Of a stretch of DNA of 31,864 bases, positions 15,699-23,412 are shown piece by piece (position 1 is the stretch's first letter; every line of letters begins with the position of its first letter). The position numbers and the translations under genes are program-made. The DNA comes from a virus. The notes under the pieces are model-generated. The model saw nothing but the letters and a program-made list of their open reading frames with translations, ran no database searches and was not told the origin of the DNA. The stretch is taken from the IMG/VR virus record IMGVR_UViG_3300025449_000030, positions 1 through 31,864 of that record; one strand, 5' to 3'.

Positions 15699-16829
15699 TT
15701 AAAGTAATTCCCAGCTAATAAATTGTGGGTTTCTCAGACTTTGTACGCGAGCGGTTGGGTTTGATGCAAACATACCATTGGCATATCTCATATAGATATC
15801 AAGGCTGGCGGCATCATCTGAATCTGCTCTGCCAATATCTGCTAAAAATAATTGACTGGTCCCATCAGCTTCGCCGTAACGAATACCTTTTAATACTAAG
15901 TCTTGAGCTTCTTGAGCACTTGGCACATAATACAAACTCTTAGGAGTACAATAATAATACGGAGCAGGACCAAACCTTAACATTTGTGCTAGGGCTTTAT
16001 TACCTTTTAAATGTGTTTCAATAATAGTTTCGTAAGATTTAGCGATAGCAGTAAACAAAGGACGAGCATAATCTTTTTTTGTTTGCCAATGTGCCTGAAA
16101 CCAGTCTCCAAATGGTCTTTGCCAAGCGGCATTTGTTTCAATACTATTCAAAATTTTATCAGCTGGCCAATCAATTGTTTGAATAGCACCTGATGCTTTT
16201 CCTACGCATTTAAATGTGTTAGTTTTAGAAATATAAGTTACAGTAAATCTGGGATCTTTAGTGAAATAAGGTTCATCTGGAACACTTTGGGCTATTCCCA
16301 ATACTTCAGAGAATATTTTTTGTTTCATATCATCGTATTCATCTTTGGCATAATGACTAAAACCGTCCATACCTCTTGGTACTTCAATACCTAGTGAAGT
16401 AGGGGTTAAATTTGCCAGTGTAATACCTGCTTCTGCTTTAATTGAAATGCCTGCGGTTAATCCTGATTCAAACTGAATATCTGTTACCCCACCGGCAATA
16501 TTTGCTCCGGCAACCCAGCCTAAGCGAGTCGGTGCTTCTCCTTGCTTTGCTATTATTTTTCCTCGAATTTCTTTTCCTCTGGCTGCCCAAGACATGAATA
16601 ATTCTGATTTGTAAACTGGCCCTAAATATTTTTTAATATCGTTATAGGTCTGATCAGGGTTAATTAAAATAGAATTAGGTATAGTGTCTTGTGGATTTTT
16701 AATATCAAATGTCCCGTTACCTACTAACCCATAAAGAATTCCAACTTCACTATTATAGCGTATTTCTTTAGATGATTTATTTTCAACATCATCTTCGTTT
16801 ATTTTTTTAGTAACTTCAAATATTTTCAT
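15699..16829 (-). CDS. Conserved-looking phage protein, possible PD-(D/E)xK-like core, unknown function
   Basis: Start set at MKIFEVTKKINEDD (376 residues) rather than the longest frame, because an AATAAATA late-promoter-like box ends 7 bases upstream. The region GGVTDIQFESGLTAGISIKAE is reminiscent of the beta-hairpin D...xIK core of PD-(D/E)xK nucleases, but the canonical acidic residue before x-K is replaced by Ser, so activity is doubtful. The N-terminus resembles the short leader of T4 head-targeted proteins in size and composition. Product could be an internal head protein or a nuclease-like factor. Not recognised with confidence. Confidence 0.6.
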   Translation of the reverse strand: MKIFEVTKKINEDDVENKSSKEIRYNSEVGILYGLVGNGTFDIKNPQDTIPNSILINPDQTYNDIKKYLGPVYKSELFMSWAARGKEIRGKIIAKQGEAPTRLGWVAGANIAGGVTDIQFESGLTAGISIKAEAGITLANLTPTSLGIEVPRGMDGFSHYAKDEYDDMKQKIFSEVLGIAQSVPDEPYFTKDPRFTVTYISKTNTFKCVGKASGAIQTIDWPADKILNSIETNAAWQRPFGDWFQAHWQTKKDYARPLFTAIAKSYETIIETHLKGNKALAQMLRFGPAPYYYCTPKSLYYVPSAQEAQDLVLKGIRYGEADGTSQLFLADIGRADSDDAASLDIYMRYANGMFASNPTARVQSLRNPQFISWELL

Positions 16830-16836
16830 AATAGTA

Positions 16837-16844
16837 TATTTATT
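16837..16844 (-). promoter_or_regulatory. T4-type late promoter box (degenerate)
   Basis: AATAAATA on the - strand, seven out of eight bases of TATAAATA, followed by seven bases and the ATG of the 376-aa protein. It is divergent from the perfect box at 16903-16910. Confidence 0.5.
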
Positions 16845-16902
16845 AATTTTTTGTGCTGATTTCTTTTTCAATATTATGCTGTTAATTAAATTAATATTCA
16901 AT

Positions 16903-16910
16903 TATAAATA
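16903..16910 (+). promoter_or_regulatory. T4-type late promoter box
   Basis: Perfect TATAAATA, 25 bases before the papain-like gene's ATG, with an AAAGGAT SD between. In T4 this box is read by gp55-loaded RNA polymerase. Confidence 0.75.
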
Positions 16911-16935
16911 ATTTAAGTTAAAGGATCAACCTACT

Positions 16936-17784
16936 ATGATAGCACAAAATTTACCAGTATATACTTCGGAAAAAGACCCAAACTATGTAGCACAAATGGC
17001 TATAAATGCTATTCCTAAATATCACTGGAAGGCTAGTCCGCCAAATCTTCAATTCCCAATATACAATCAGGTTGCTCCGTCTATAACCCCGACAATTGTT
17101 GATTTAAGACCTTATGCTAGTCCAATAGATGATCAAGGTAATTTAGGATCTTGTACTGGAAATGCTATTGCTGGGGCAATTGATTTAGTAGACTACGAAA
17201 ATAAAAAATCAGAAAGAGTCAGTCGCTTATTCATTTATTATCAAGAACGTGTAATAGAAGGAGATATAACAAAAGACAACGGAGCTTATATTCATGACGG
17301 TATTACTGCTTGTAGTCAAACTGGAGCACCGTTAGAATCATTATGGCCTTATACTGTAAGTAAATTCGCAGTTCAGCCCAATCAAACGGCATACACAGAT
17401 GCCGCTAAACGTAAAGTAACTGGGTACAGTAAATGTAATAATTTTGCCGCTGTAAAAACTGCTCTTGCCAATAAAGCACCGGTAGTGATTGGATTTTATG
17501 TCTACAGTAGTTTTGAATCGGGAACTTGGTGGCAACCACGTGGCACAGGCTTGATGCCTTATCCTAATACAAGAACTGAGCAACTTTTAGGCGGCCATGC
17601 CGTATGTATTGTGGGATACAACGATAATTTAACCGGACCTGCTGGCAAAGGTTATTTTATTGTTAGAAATAGCTGGGGCACCAGTTGGGGGCAACAAGGA
17701 TATTTTTATATGCCTTACTCTGTAATACAAAATACGTCTATGAGTAGTGATTTTTGGGCTATCACTTCTGTGGCTAATCCTTAA
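16936..17784 (+). CDS. Papain-family (C1) cysteine protease
   Basis: This 282-residue protein has the full C1 catalytic set. DQGNLGSCTGNAIAGA gives oxyanion Gln67 and nucleophile Cys73, GGHAVCIVGYND gives His221, and VRNSWGTSWGQQGYFYMPY gives Asn245. There is no signal peptide; the first 50 residues could be a short propeptide or virion-docking part. C1 proteases occur on several large phages and may cut host surface or phage structural proteins. A perfect late promoter lies upstream. Its TAA shares a TTAA with the stop of the convergent methyltransferase gene. Confidence 0.88.
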   Translation: MIAQNLPVYTSEKDPNYVAQMAINAIPKYHWKASPPNLQFPIYNQVAPSITPTIVDLRPYASPIDDQGNLGSCTGNAIAGAIDLVDYENKKSERVSRLFIYYQERVIEGDITKDNGAYIHDGITACSQTGAPLESLWPYTVSKFAVQPNQTAYTDAAKRKVTGYSKCNNFAAVKTALANKAPVVIGFYVYSSFESGTWWQPRGTGLMPYPNTRTEQLLGGHAVCIVGYNDNLTGPAGKGYFIVRNSWGTSWGQQGYFYMPYSVIQNTSMSSDFWAITSVANP

Positions 17785-18446
17785 TTTTCCAAAGCCATAA
17801 TAGGATTATACAATAAAATTTGTTCTTTAGTTAAACTGCCCAAAGGATATTTAAGTAAGGGCATAAAAACTGTTTTTGCCTGTTTCATACGGTCCGGAAC
17901 ATATTGACAATTGTCCGGGATATCAATATTAAATGTTTTACAACTAAATTCAGTAGCCGGATGTGCTCTAAAATAAGGAGGTACTACATTGTACCAAGTC
18001 ATACGTGCATTTACATTAGCATGTTTAGTTAACATATATTGGAAAAATAAACTTAATCTTTCTCTACCGTCTTCTATTTCTCCTTCATAAGGAGAGTCAT
18101 CAAAAAATACACTATCAAATTTCCCTAAAGTTGGAAGCATTTTTTGCCAAGTACCATGAATAATATTCACAGTATGAGGTTGTTCTTTAGCCCAGCTATT
18201 TAATTTTTCTAATACTGTTTCGTCAGCTTCTATAATAGTATGCGATTTAATTGGATATTTTTGTATTTGATTAGCAGAATATGCCATTCCAAATCCTATT
18301 TCTAAAACATCGCCTGCGGGATTTAAATGATCAATTAATGCTTCCATATATGTTTTTTCCCAGGTCATCATTACTTGAAACCCTCGTCTATCTACTAGTA
18401 TTTCTTCTCCATTTTCATCAATTTTATATTTTAATTCCATATTCAT
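17781..18446 (-). CDS. Guanidinoacetate/arginine N-methyltransferase-like SAM enzyme
   Basis: This 221-residue class I SAM methyltransferase looks closest to the GAMT/RMT2 branch. The diagnostic run is FQVMMTWEKTYMEAL (23-37), VLEIGFGMAYSANQIQKYPI (47-66, SAM site), HTIIEAD with Glu73 (ribose binding), HGTWQKMLPTL and FDSVFFDDSP (110-119). In the family, these residues bind SAM and the guanidino group of guanidinoacetate or of a protein arginine. The phage substrate is unknown. SD AAGGAT lies before the ATG; 13 bases separate it from the DNA methyltransferase upstream. Confidence 0.78.
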   Translation of the reverse strand: MNMELKYKIDENGEEILVDRRGFQVMMTWEKTYMEALIDHLNPAGDVLEIGFGMAYSANQIQKYPIKSHTIIEADETVLEKLNSWAKEQPHTVNIIHGTWQKMLPTLGKFDSVFFDDSPYEGEIEDGRERLSLFFQYMLTKHANVNARMTWYNVVPPYFRAHPATEFSCKTFNIDIPDNCQYVPDRMKQAKTVFMPLLKYPLGSLTKEQILLYNPIMALEN

Positions 18447-18459
18447 AATTTAATCCTTT

Positions 18460-19392
18460 TTAACAATTCCAAATATAAATTTTATCCTGCTTTTTTTTGC
18501 CTTTTTTCTGTCCCATTTGTTGTAATAAATCTTCTTCATCATCGCATGGTGGCAAACCAAATAATACTGCGTCTTCATACATTTTTGGACTGATGTTAAA
18601 AGCCACGTGACCGCCCTTTTTAATATTATCTACACATTTTCTCCAAAGCGGAATAAAGAAATTCAAATAAAATAATTTTTCATTATCCCATGGTTCCATA
18701 TGTTCATATATTTCTAAATTAATATATGGAGGCGATGTTAAAACAAAATCATAATTAATTGTGCTAAAATCAACATCTAAACAACTTTGCCAATACATCT
18801 TTAATTTACTGGGATTCGCTTGAATAGTTAATAAAGGATTTATTTCAATATCTCGAGAAAGATAATTAATCATATTATCATATGCCGTCTTCATTTCTAT
18901 ATTAGTATCAATACCCGTATATTCTATTCCTAAACTATGAGCCGCTAACATGCGTCCTCCCCACCCGGCGGTGGGATCTAATACTGCTTGAGCACGATAT
19001 TTTTTATAAAGATATTTGGCAGTTGTGGCTTTAAACATCACAACAGCGCCCAAATTAATTCTAAAACACTCAAATATATTTCCCCCGGGAGTGCGGCCGC
19101 CCCTATTTCTTTTTTTAGTACTTTCAAGTAATTTTTGTTTTAATTCAAGATTATTCCAAATATCATAAATTGTTTTACCGTCTTCTCTGCGACATTTTAA
19201 TAAATTCTTAAACTGAAAATGATAAAGAAATCTATTTCCAGCAAAAGAATTTTTATTTGTATCACCTGTGAATTTATCCAGACTTTTTAAGTCAGCATTT
19301 AATTCTTTATCAGTAATTAATTTATGATTTTCGATATCTTGTATTGTAACAATATCTAAATTATCATTAATTGTTCGAATTTTTGTTGCCAT
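18460..19392 (-). CDS. DNA methyltransferase (amino-MTase, SPPY type)
   Basis: This 310-residue protein has motif I DPTAGWGGRMLAA (139-151) before the catalytic TSPPYINLEIYE (SPPY at 220-223). This order, with a (S/D)PPY motif, marks N6-adenine or N4-cytosine methyltransferases. GGHVAFNIS follows as a late strand. No target-recognition domain or endonuclease partner is obvious. The HNH gene lies immediately upstream. Likely role is to protect phage DNA from host restriction or to mark it. A TATATAAT box lies five bases before the ATG. C-terminus is lysine-rich. Confidence 0.82.
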   Translation of the reverse strand: MATKIRTINDNLDIVTIQDIENHKLITDKELNADLKSLDKFTGDTNKNSFAGNRFLYHFQFKNLLKCRREDGKTIYDIWNNLELKQKLLESTKKRNRGGRTPGGNIFECFRINLGAVVMFKATTAKYLYKKYRAQAVLDPTAGWGGRMLAAHSLGIEYTGIDTNIEMKTAYDNMINYLSRDIEINPLLTIQANPSKLKMYWQSCLDVDFSTINYDFVLTSPPYINLEIYEHMEPWDNEKLFYLNFFIPLWRKCVDNIKKGGHVAFNISPKMYEDAVLFGLPPCDDEEDLLQQMGQKKGKKKQDKIYIWNC

Positions 19393-19409
19393 GCTTAATT
19401 ATATATTAA

Positions 19410-19835
19410 TTAAGTCTTTAAATCAATCATATCTGCTAATCCACGCAATCTTTCCGCATCTTCAGCTCCATACATGGCATTTTTGGCAGTATTACAACGA
19501 TTACAAAGAATTTGATAATTTTCTATGCTGTCTGCTCCCCCGCGGGTTGTGGGAACAATATGATCCAGGCTGGGCATATTATCACTGGCTTTTTTGCCCT
19601 TAATATTTCCCCCTAAACTATAATCTAATACGTTCCCACATCGCAGATTAGCACATTTTTCCCCGCATATTGCTCGCATGGCGTCATGTCCCGCACGACG
19701 TGTTCTATGATTTTTACCTACCCATACATGTCGCATGGCTGTGGCAGCATCTTCGCCCGCATCTAATGCCTCTACAAATCTTTTAAATGTAGCGGCATTA
19801 CCATAGGTTTTTTTATTATATCCTAATTGTATCAT
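19410..19835 (-). CDS. HNH endonuclease
   Basis: Start set at ATG 19835 (141 residues); a TTG four codons upstream touches the ParB-like stop. The C-terminal half has an HNH fold with zinc cysteines: C57, C66, then LDHIVPTTRGGADSIENYQILC (Asp91-His92, Asn106, shown in part) and the CNRCNTAKN knuckle (Cys111, Cys114). The N-terminal 55 residues resemble a helical DNA-binding region. It may be a homing endonuclease or the nuclease part of the ParB/DNA-methyltransferase neighbourhood. Confidence 0.85.
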   Translation of the reverse strand: MIQLGYNKKTYGNAATFKRFVEALDAGEDAATAMRHVWVGKNHRTRRAGHDAMRAICGEKCANLRCGNVLDYSLGGNIKGKKASDNMPSLDHIVPTTRGGADSIENYQILCNRCNTAKNAMYGAEDAERLRGLADMIDLKT

Positions 19836-19847
19836 TTCGTGGTCCAA

Positions 19848-20840
19848 TTAAGATTTAATTACTGACATTTTTAAATCTTTAAATGGTCTACGCCCATTTA
19901 CAATATCAATACCCTTTACTTGTTCATAAACACTTAAAATACCCGAAGCCATTTTACTTTCGGCATCAATACTGGTAGTTTCTAAATCCACCCGACATTG
20001 TTCTTGTACAGCATTAAATAATACTTTAGCATCTACTACACCAGATTCGTCGACATAACGAACTTTTACAGTACGAATAATATCATCGAATAAATCATCT
20101 TTATATGATTTATTTTCTTTTAATAATTTACGAATTTGTAGCAGTCCACGAAGTGTATCTGTTTGAATATATTTCGTGGGCCAGTGTTGTTTCATTTTAA
20201 TAAGGCCAAATTTTAATTCAGATAATTTAAATGTATCCCGAATAATATATAAATGTCCAATATTAGTAATACAGCCAGCACTACGTTTACGATAACTAAT
20301 TTGACAATTAGCATCATTTACGGTATTTTCCAAATCTACGGCTTCTTGAATGCCCATAATTACTTCTTGTTTATGAATAAAATATGGCTTCATGGGCTCA
20401 TTTTCCGTATTAAGAGCCAATAACATTACACTTTCAGTGTTTTCATCCTCGGATTCAATATAACAAATGGGCACATGGCTTCCGGGTCCATATTTTAATA
20501 CCCAAGCTATTCCATGTTGTTGTCCGTCGGCAATATAATATCTATCTTCTTCCCTACTATATCGTGCTTGTAAAGGTGTAGCACAGATAATATTCCATTT
20601 AGTTAATAATTTTTTAATATGTGGGGGTTCGGGCCAACGTTGTCTGCGATAATTAATATAGCATTTTTCCACAGGTGCCCAGACAAAGTTTAATATATTC
20701 TCATAATCTCTGTTGGTATTTTGGGGAAATTCGCCCCCAGTGGCATCATTTACTGCTTGGGCCACCGATATCAAACTGACTCGATGACTTGATGAGCCAG
20801 CAGATGGGTCAAAGGCTTCTGTTTTATGTTTTTTACTCAT
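19848..20840 (-). CDS. ParB-like (DGQQH) domain protein
   Basis: This 330-residue protein carries a ParB/Srx-like N-terminal nucleotide-binding/nuclease domain, with RYYIADGQQHGIAWVLKYG (DGQQHG at 105-110) as the diagnostic motif. The C-terminal half is helical and unrecognised. ParB-like domains bind CTP or cleave DNA, and such genes often sit with DNA methyltransferases and HNH nucleases in phages. It is first in a line of four - strand genes (to 17781), behind a sigma-70-type promoter and a GGAGG SD. No ParA partner or parS-like repeat is seen. Confidence 0.72.
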   Translation of the reverse strand: MSKKHKTEAFDPSAGSSSHRVSLISVAQAVNDATGGEFPQNTNRDYENILNFVWAPVEKCYINYRRQRWPEPPHIKKLLTKWNIICATPLQARYSREEDRYYIADGQQHGIAWVLKYGPGSHVPICYIESEDENTESVMLLALNTENEPMKPYFIHKQEVIMGIQEAVDLENTVNDANCQISYRKRSAGCITNIGHLYIIRDTFKLSELKFGLIKMKQHWPTKYIQTDTLRGLLQIRKLLKENKSYKDDLFDDIIRTVKVRYVDESGVVDAKVLFNAVQEQCRVDLETTSIDAESKMASGILSVYEQVKGIDIVNGRRPFKDLKMSVIKS

Positions 20841-20893
20841 TTAGATCCTCCATTTGGCAATATGAGTGGTAATTAATTATCAATTACAAGACT

Positions 20894-20922
20894 ATTATAG
20901 CTTCAAACTGGAATTAAATCAA
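20894..20922 (-). promoter_or_regulatory. Sigma-70-type promoter of the ParB-like/HNH/methyltransferase operon
   Basis: -35 TTGATT (20917-20922), 17-bp spacer, -10 TATAAT (20894-20899). The -35 lies within the last codons of the oxygenase gene ending at 20914. A 60-base leader with GGAGG leads to the 20840 start. Confidence 0.75.
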
Positions 20923-21513
20923 GATATTTGATGCCATATTTGCTAGGGCAAAATTAAATGATATTGATATTCTTGTTTCTTCGTCAGTTGATGGTTCTAC
21001 GTCATGCTCAATCCAAGAAGGAAAAAGAATTAATTTTCCCCTGGTTGGTTTATATACTATCATGGGAACAAAGTTTGGGGACAAAGGGGCATACATCAAA
21101 TAATGTGAGCTCAGGTCAGGACGTATAAATCTAATTGCCCCGGAATTTGGGGAACTTTTTATATACACTGATCCCGAAAGAATCCCCCCGGGGTGTGTAT
21201 GTTTAAGATTTATATCTCTTCCCCTATTGATATTGACCCAGGCATTGGAAAATTGTACAGATACATTTTTACCTAATATTTCAGGTAGTGCTGATTTCGT
21301 CCTATCAATAATGATTTGAAATAAAGGACGAAATTCTGGATTATTTACCAAATTAATATACTCGCTTTGCCATCCCCCACTATTACTTTTAATTCTGCCC
21401 GAACTAGTTTCTTTTAATTCTAAACAGGTTTTTTCAATTAGGTTAAAATCCACCAGTTGATCCAACCCTTCTTCGTACCAAATAGGGGTAGCAAACCAAT
21501 TTTCTAATATCAT
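20914..21513 (-). CDS. 2OG-Fe(II) oxygenase-like protein (HxH type), no. 3
   Basis: This 199-residue protein has the phage 'putative 2OG-Fe(II) oxygenase' signature. LKHTHPGGILSGSVYIKSS gives His105/His107, GKLILFPSWIEHDVEP gives His170, and ETRISISFNF gives Arg181. GAIRFIRPD (residues 125-133) is the family's middle strand. Unlike classical P4H enzymes the first metal pair is HxH. SD AAAGG precedes the ATG. Likely an iron-dependent hydroxylase of unknown substrate. Confidence 0.82.
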   Translation of the reverse strand: MILENWFATPIWYEEGLDQLVDFNLIEKTCLELKETSSGRIKSNSGGWQSEYINLVNNPEFRPLFQIIIDRTKSALPEILGKNVSVQFSNAWVNINRGRDINLKHTHPGGILSGSVYIKSSPNSGAIRFIRPDLSSHYLMYAPLSPNFVPMIVYKPTRGKLILFPSWIEHDVEPSTDEETRISISFNFALANMASNILI

Positions 21514-21549
21514 TATATGGCCTTTATAAATTCTTTTGAATATTTACTA

Positions 21550-21804
21550 TTAGGCCCAGCGCAGTAAAAATAATCCCCGGTCTTGACTGTAATTAAATGT
21601 TACCGCACACTGATTGAAATCTGAATTAGTCAGCCACACCCAGCGTACCAAATGATGCCCTACACAAGTTTCCAGCCACGTTTCCACCATGGTGATACTG
21701 GTGATCCAATCGATAGTTTCCTGACTGTAAATTTTAGGCCAAGACACTATAGCGGGATAGGGAAATTCCCGTTGAATTCTTTCTGAATCAAGTAGGGCTC
21801 GCAT
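21550..21804 (-). CDS. Hypothetical protein (84 aa)
   Basis: An 84-residue Trp-rich protein (MRALLDSERIQREFPYPAIVSW...). No SD; a GTAAATA box ends five bases before the ATG, so it may be a leaderless late transcript. Lies between a FeoA-domain gene and an oxygenase, so may be linked to them. No domain recognised. Confidence 0.5.
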   Translation of the reverse strand: MRALLDSERIQREFPYPAIVSWPKIYSQETIDWITSITMVETWLETCVGHHLVRWVWLTNSDFNQCAVTFNYSQDRGLFLLRWA

Positions 21805-21866
21805 AAAATTATTTACCCCAATTGAACTTAACCTTTAAGCCGGTAGTGCAAAACCCCAGATTTAGC

Positions 21867-22079
21867 CTAATCCCGAACCTCCACAATCAAGCAGGATAAT
21901 TCCGCCTTATTAAGAGCAAATAAACTTGCCCCAACTCTAACAGCACTGGCGCCATTAAATGGCGAGCTATGTACACGAGTGATAGTTTCTCCCACATCAA
22001 AGCCCAATTCCTCTAGTCTGACGTCTAGACACTGACGTATTAGGGCTTTTTGCCCCAGGGGTAATTCACTGGCGTTCAC
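21867..22079 (-). CDS. FeoA-domain protein
   Basis: The favoured start is the GTG of GTGAACGCC, giving 70 residues; a longer frame from 22133 exists but its first 18 residues do not look like the family. The sequence matches the FeoA SH3-like barrel: SELPLGQKALI, then LEELGFDVGETITRVHSSPF (22-41, as 'LxxLGxxxGxxI'), VRVGASLFALNKAELSCLIVEV. FeoA is the small cytoplasmic partner of FeoB in bacterial ferrous iron uptake. No FeoB is visible. The gene starts inside the end of the oxygenase gene upstream (14-base overlap), a coupling that suggests joint function in iron supply or enzyme maturation (inference). Confidence 0.72.
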   Translation of the reverse strand: MNASELPLGQKALIRQCLDVRLEELGFDVGETITRVHSSPFNGASAVRVGASLFALNKAELSCLIVEVRD

Positions 22080-22653
22080 GATAACTGAACCACCCGGTAA
22101 TAATATACTTGGTTTGAGTGGGACTGGGCACACCCCGATGCGTATAAGTCCAATCTACAGGCCATATTAAAGTTAGCCCGGCTTGGGGACTGGTAACAAG
22201 ATTTTGATGATAAAATTCAGTGCCACCTTGGTCAGTAACAGTATTTAAATAGGTCATGAATACTAGATGTCTAGCTGAATTGATGGGTAAATTATTGGTT
22301 CTTTCTGTGTGCCAACCGTGATAGCCTTCCCCGGGCAAGTAACGCTGAATATTGATGGATTCAAAAATTCCCCAGGGACCATAACGATTAGCACAGGGAA
22401 AAAGTTCAACATATTGATCAGTAACTTTTTTTAATTGATTAGTATATCTAATGTATAAATCCTCGTCCAATAAAACAGCATCAGTGCTGTCTTTAATTTT
22501 AGTGTTGACCGCTCCCGACGTATACTGGCCGGCATTTTTAAAGCCAATAACCCCGGCGGCTTTGTGATTGCTGGCTTCAAAATAAGCGATTATGTCATCA
22601 CATAGAGATAAATCCTCTATACTGGCTTGAAAAATAAAGTTATTGTCGGTCAT
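22066..22653 (-). CDS. 2OG-Fe(II) oxygenase, prolyl-4-hydroxylase-like (HxE), no. 4
   Basis: This 195-residue protein has the P4H-type core: GEGYHGWHTERTN (His115, Glu117 in place of the usual Asp), LVFMTYLNTVTDQGGTEFY, AGLTLIWPVDWTYTHRG (His172) and TKYIITGWFSY (Lys182 as the probable 2-oxoglutarate ligand). The same HxE and Lys pattern recurs in the genes at 28376 and 29743, so the three form one subfamily. Upstream is an AT-rich stretch with no clear SD. The FeoA-domain gene overlaps its end. Confidence 0.83.
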   Translation of the reverse strand: MTDNNFIFQASIEDLSLCDDIIAYFEASNHKAAGVIGFKNAGQYTSGAVNTKIKDSTDAVLLDEDLYIRYTNQLKKVTDQYVELFPCANRYGPWGIFESINIQRYLPGEGYHGWHTERTNNLPINSARHLVFMTYLNTVTDQGGTEFYHQNLVTSPQAGLTLIWPVDWTYTHRGVPSPTQTKYIITGWFSYRERQ

Positions 22654-22873
22654 TGCGGTGTATAAATTGTGGGAATTACGGAAAATAAATTTAAATTATT
22701 TAAAATTATTCAAAATTAAACTGGTCACATACTTAATTATACTATATTATAAGAGGAAAATAAAAAATTTAAGCTGATAAGATGCTTAGGTCAGTAGTGA
22801 ATTAAAGCATAAAATACTGTGATAGTGATTAATTCAGCATAAAATACTGTGAAAAAAATAAATCCCACAATCT
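22654..22873. other. AT-rich non-coding stretch
   Basis: About 220 bases, very AT-rich, with no supported gene. It holds TATAAT-like boxes around 22737-22755 on the - strand without a good -35, and the 30-bp repeat at 22807-22852. Confidence 0.5.
22807..22852. repeat. 16-bp direct repeat, 30-bp period
   Basis: GCATAAAATACTGTGA occurs at 22807-22822 and 22837-22852. The core AAAATACTGT recurs at 23182-23191 and, as AAAATACTGTAT, at 23762 onward inside a gene. Likely a binding site for a phage or host protein, or mRNA 3' structure. Confidence 0.5.
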
Positions 22874-22999
22874 TTATTGGCAGTGAGTAAGGGTCAAGAA
22901 AGTGTCAAAACATTCATTCACCGAACTGGTAGACTGGTTTTCAGGCTGATAATACGGGGTTGTGGGAGGGTTGATGCCAGCTTGCCGCCGCCGATCCAC
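22874..22999 (-). CDS. Small hypothetical protein (41 aa), GTG start
   Basis: Translated by hand: (M)DRRRQAGINPPTTPYYQP ... LTLTHCQ, 41 residues, from GTG. Arg-rich start, Pro-rich middle. No convincing SD, and the frame is closed by a TAA three codons before the GTG. Reported because the composition looks protein-like in an otherwise empty stretch. Confidence 0.35.
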   Translation of the reverse strand: MDRRRQAGINPPTTPYYQPENQSTSSVNECFDTFLTLTHCQ

Positions 23000-23076
23000 A
23001 CCGATTTAACAGAATCTCTACTCTGATGCCCTGGTCGACTTTCTTTCAACTTTCTTGCATGCAGCGATTCTGACTG

Positions 23077-23199
23077 TTAAGTGGTTAAACACTGATTAAC
23101 CGTGGTTATAACGTACTCGGGAATATCCACATTATACAGTAATACTAGCCATAGCACGGTGCTTACAATAAAGCCCATTATAAAATACTGTATTCTCAT
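23077..23199 (-). CDS. Small membrane protein (40 aa)
   Basis: Translated by hand: MRIQYFIMGFIVSTVLWLVLLYNVDIP... 40 residues with one transmembrane helix (about 5-22). The ATG lies shortly after a TATAAA box; no strong SD. Upstream is a 13-bp palindrome CAGTTAATAACTG (23220-23232). Function unknown. Confidence 0.45.
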   Translation of the reverse strand: MRIQYFIMGFIVSTVLWLVLLYNVDIPEYVITTVNQCLTT

Positions 23200-23219
23200 T
23201 TTTTATACTCATTGATTGG

Positions 23220-23232
23220 CAGTTAATAACTG
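23220..23232. repeat. 13-bp palindrome
   Basis: CAGTTAATAACTG is an odd-centred perfect inverted repeat just after the stop codon at 23233 and before the 40-aa membrane protein start. Operator-like; no protein assigned. Confidence 0.35.
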
Positions 23233-23412
23233 TCATGAATTTACTGTATTGTAAGGGCTGAAATCTTCCCGGCAGTCAGGACGAGCCGTTTGGAAGTTTA
23301 CTACCTCATAGTGCTGTAACCAGTCCGTCTGCTCCTGGGGAAAAGCTTGATCCCATTCCGCAGAATCAATAGTATATTCGGGGTCTTCGTATATAACAGC
23401 AAAATTACTCAT
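23233..23412 (-). CDS. Small acidic hypothetical protein (59 aa)
   Basis: Translated by hand: MSNFAVIYEDPEYTIDSAEW ... FSPYNTVNS, 59 residues, acidic and aromatic. The start overlaps the upstream gene by 8 bases (ATGAGTAA), which supports coupled translation. No family recognised. Confidence 0.55.
   Translation of the reverse strand: MSNFAVIYEDPEYTIDSAEWDQAFPQEQTDWLQHYEVVNFQTARPDCREDFSPYNTVNS

Noticed and set aside
22807-22852. CRISPR-like repeat
   Set aside because: Only two copies of a 16-bp word with a 14-bp gap; no array, leader or cas gene.
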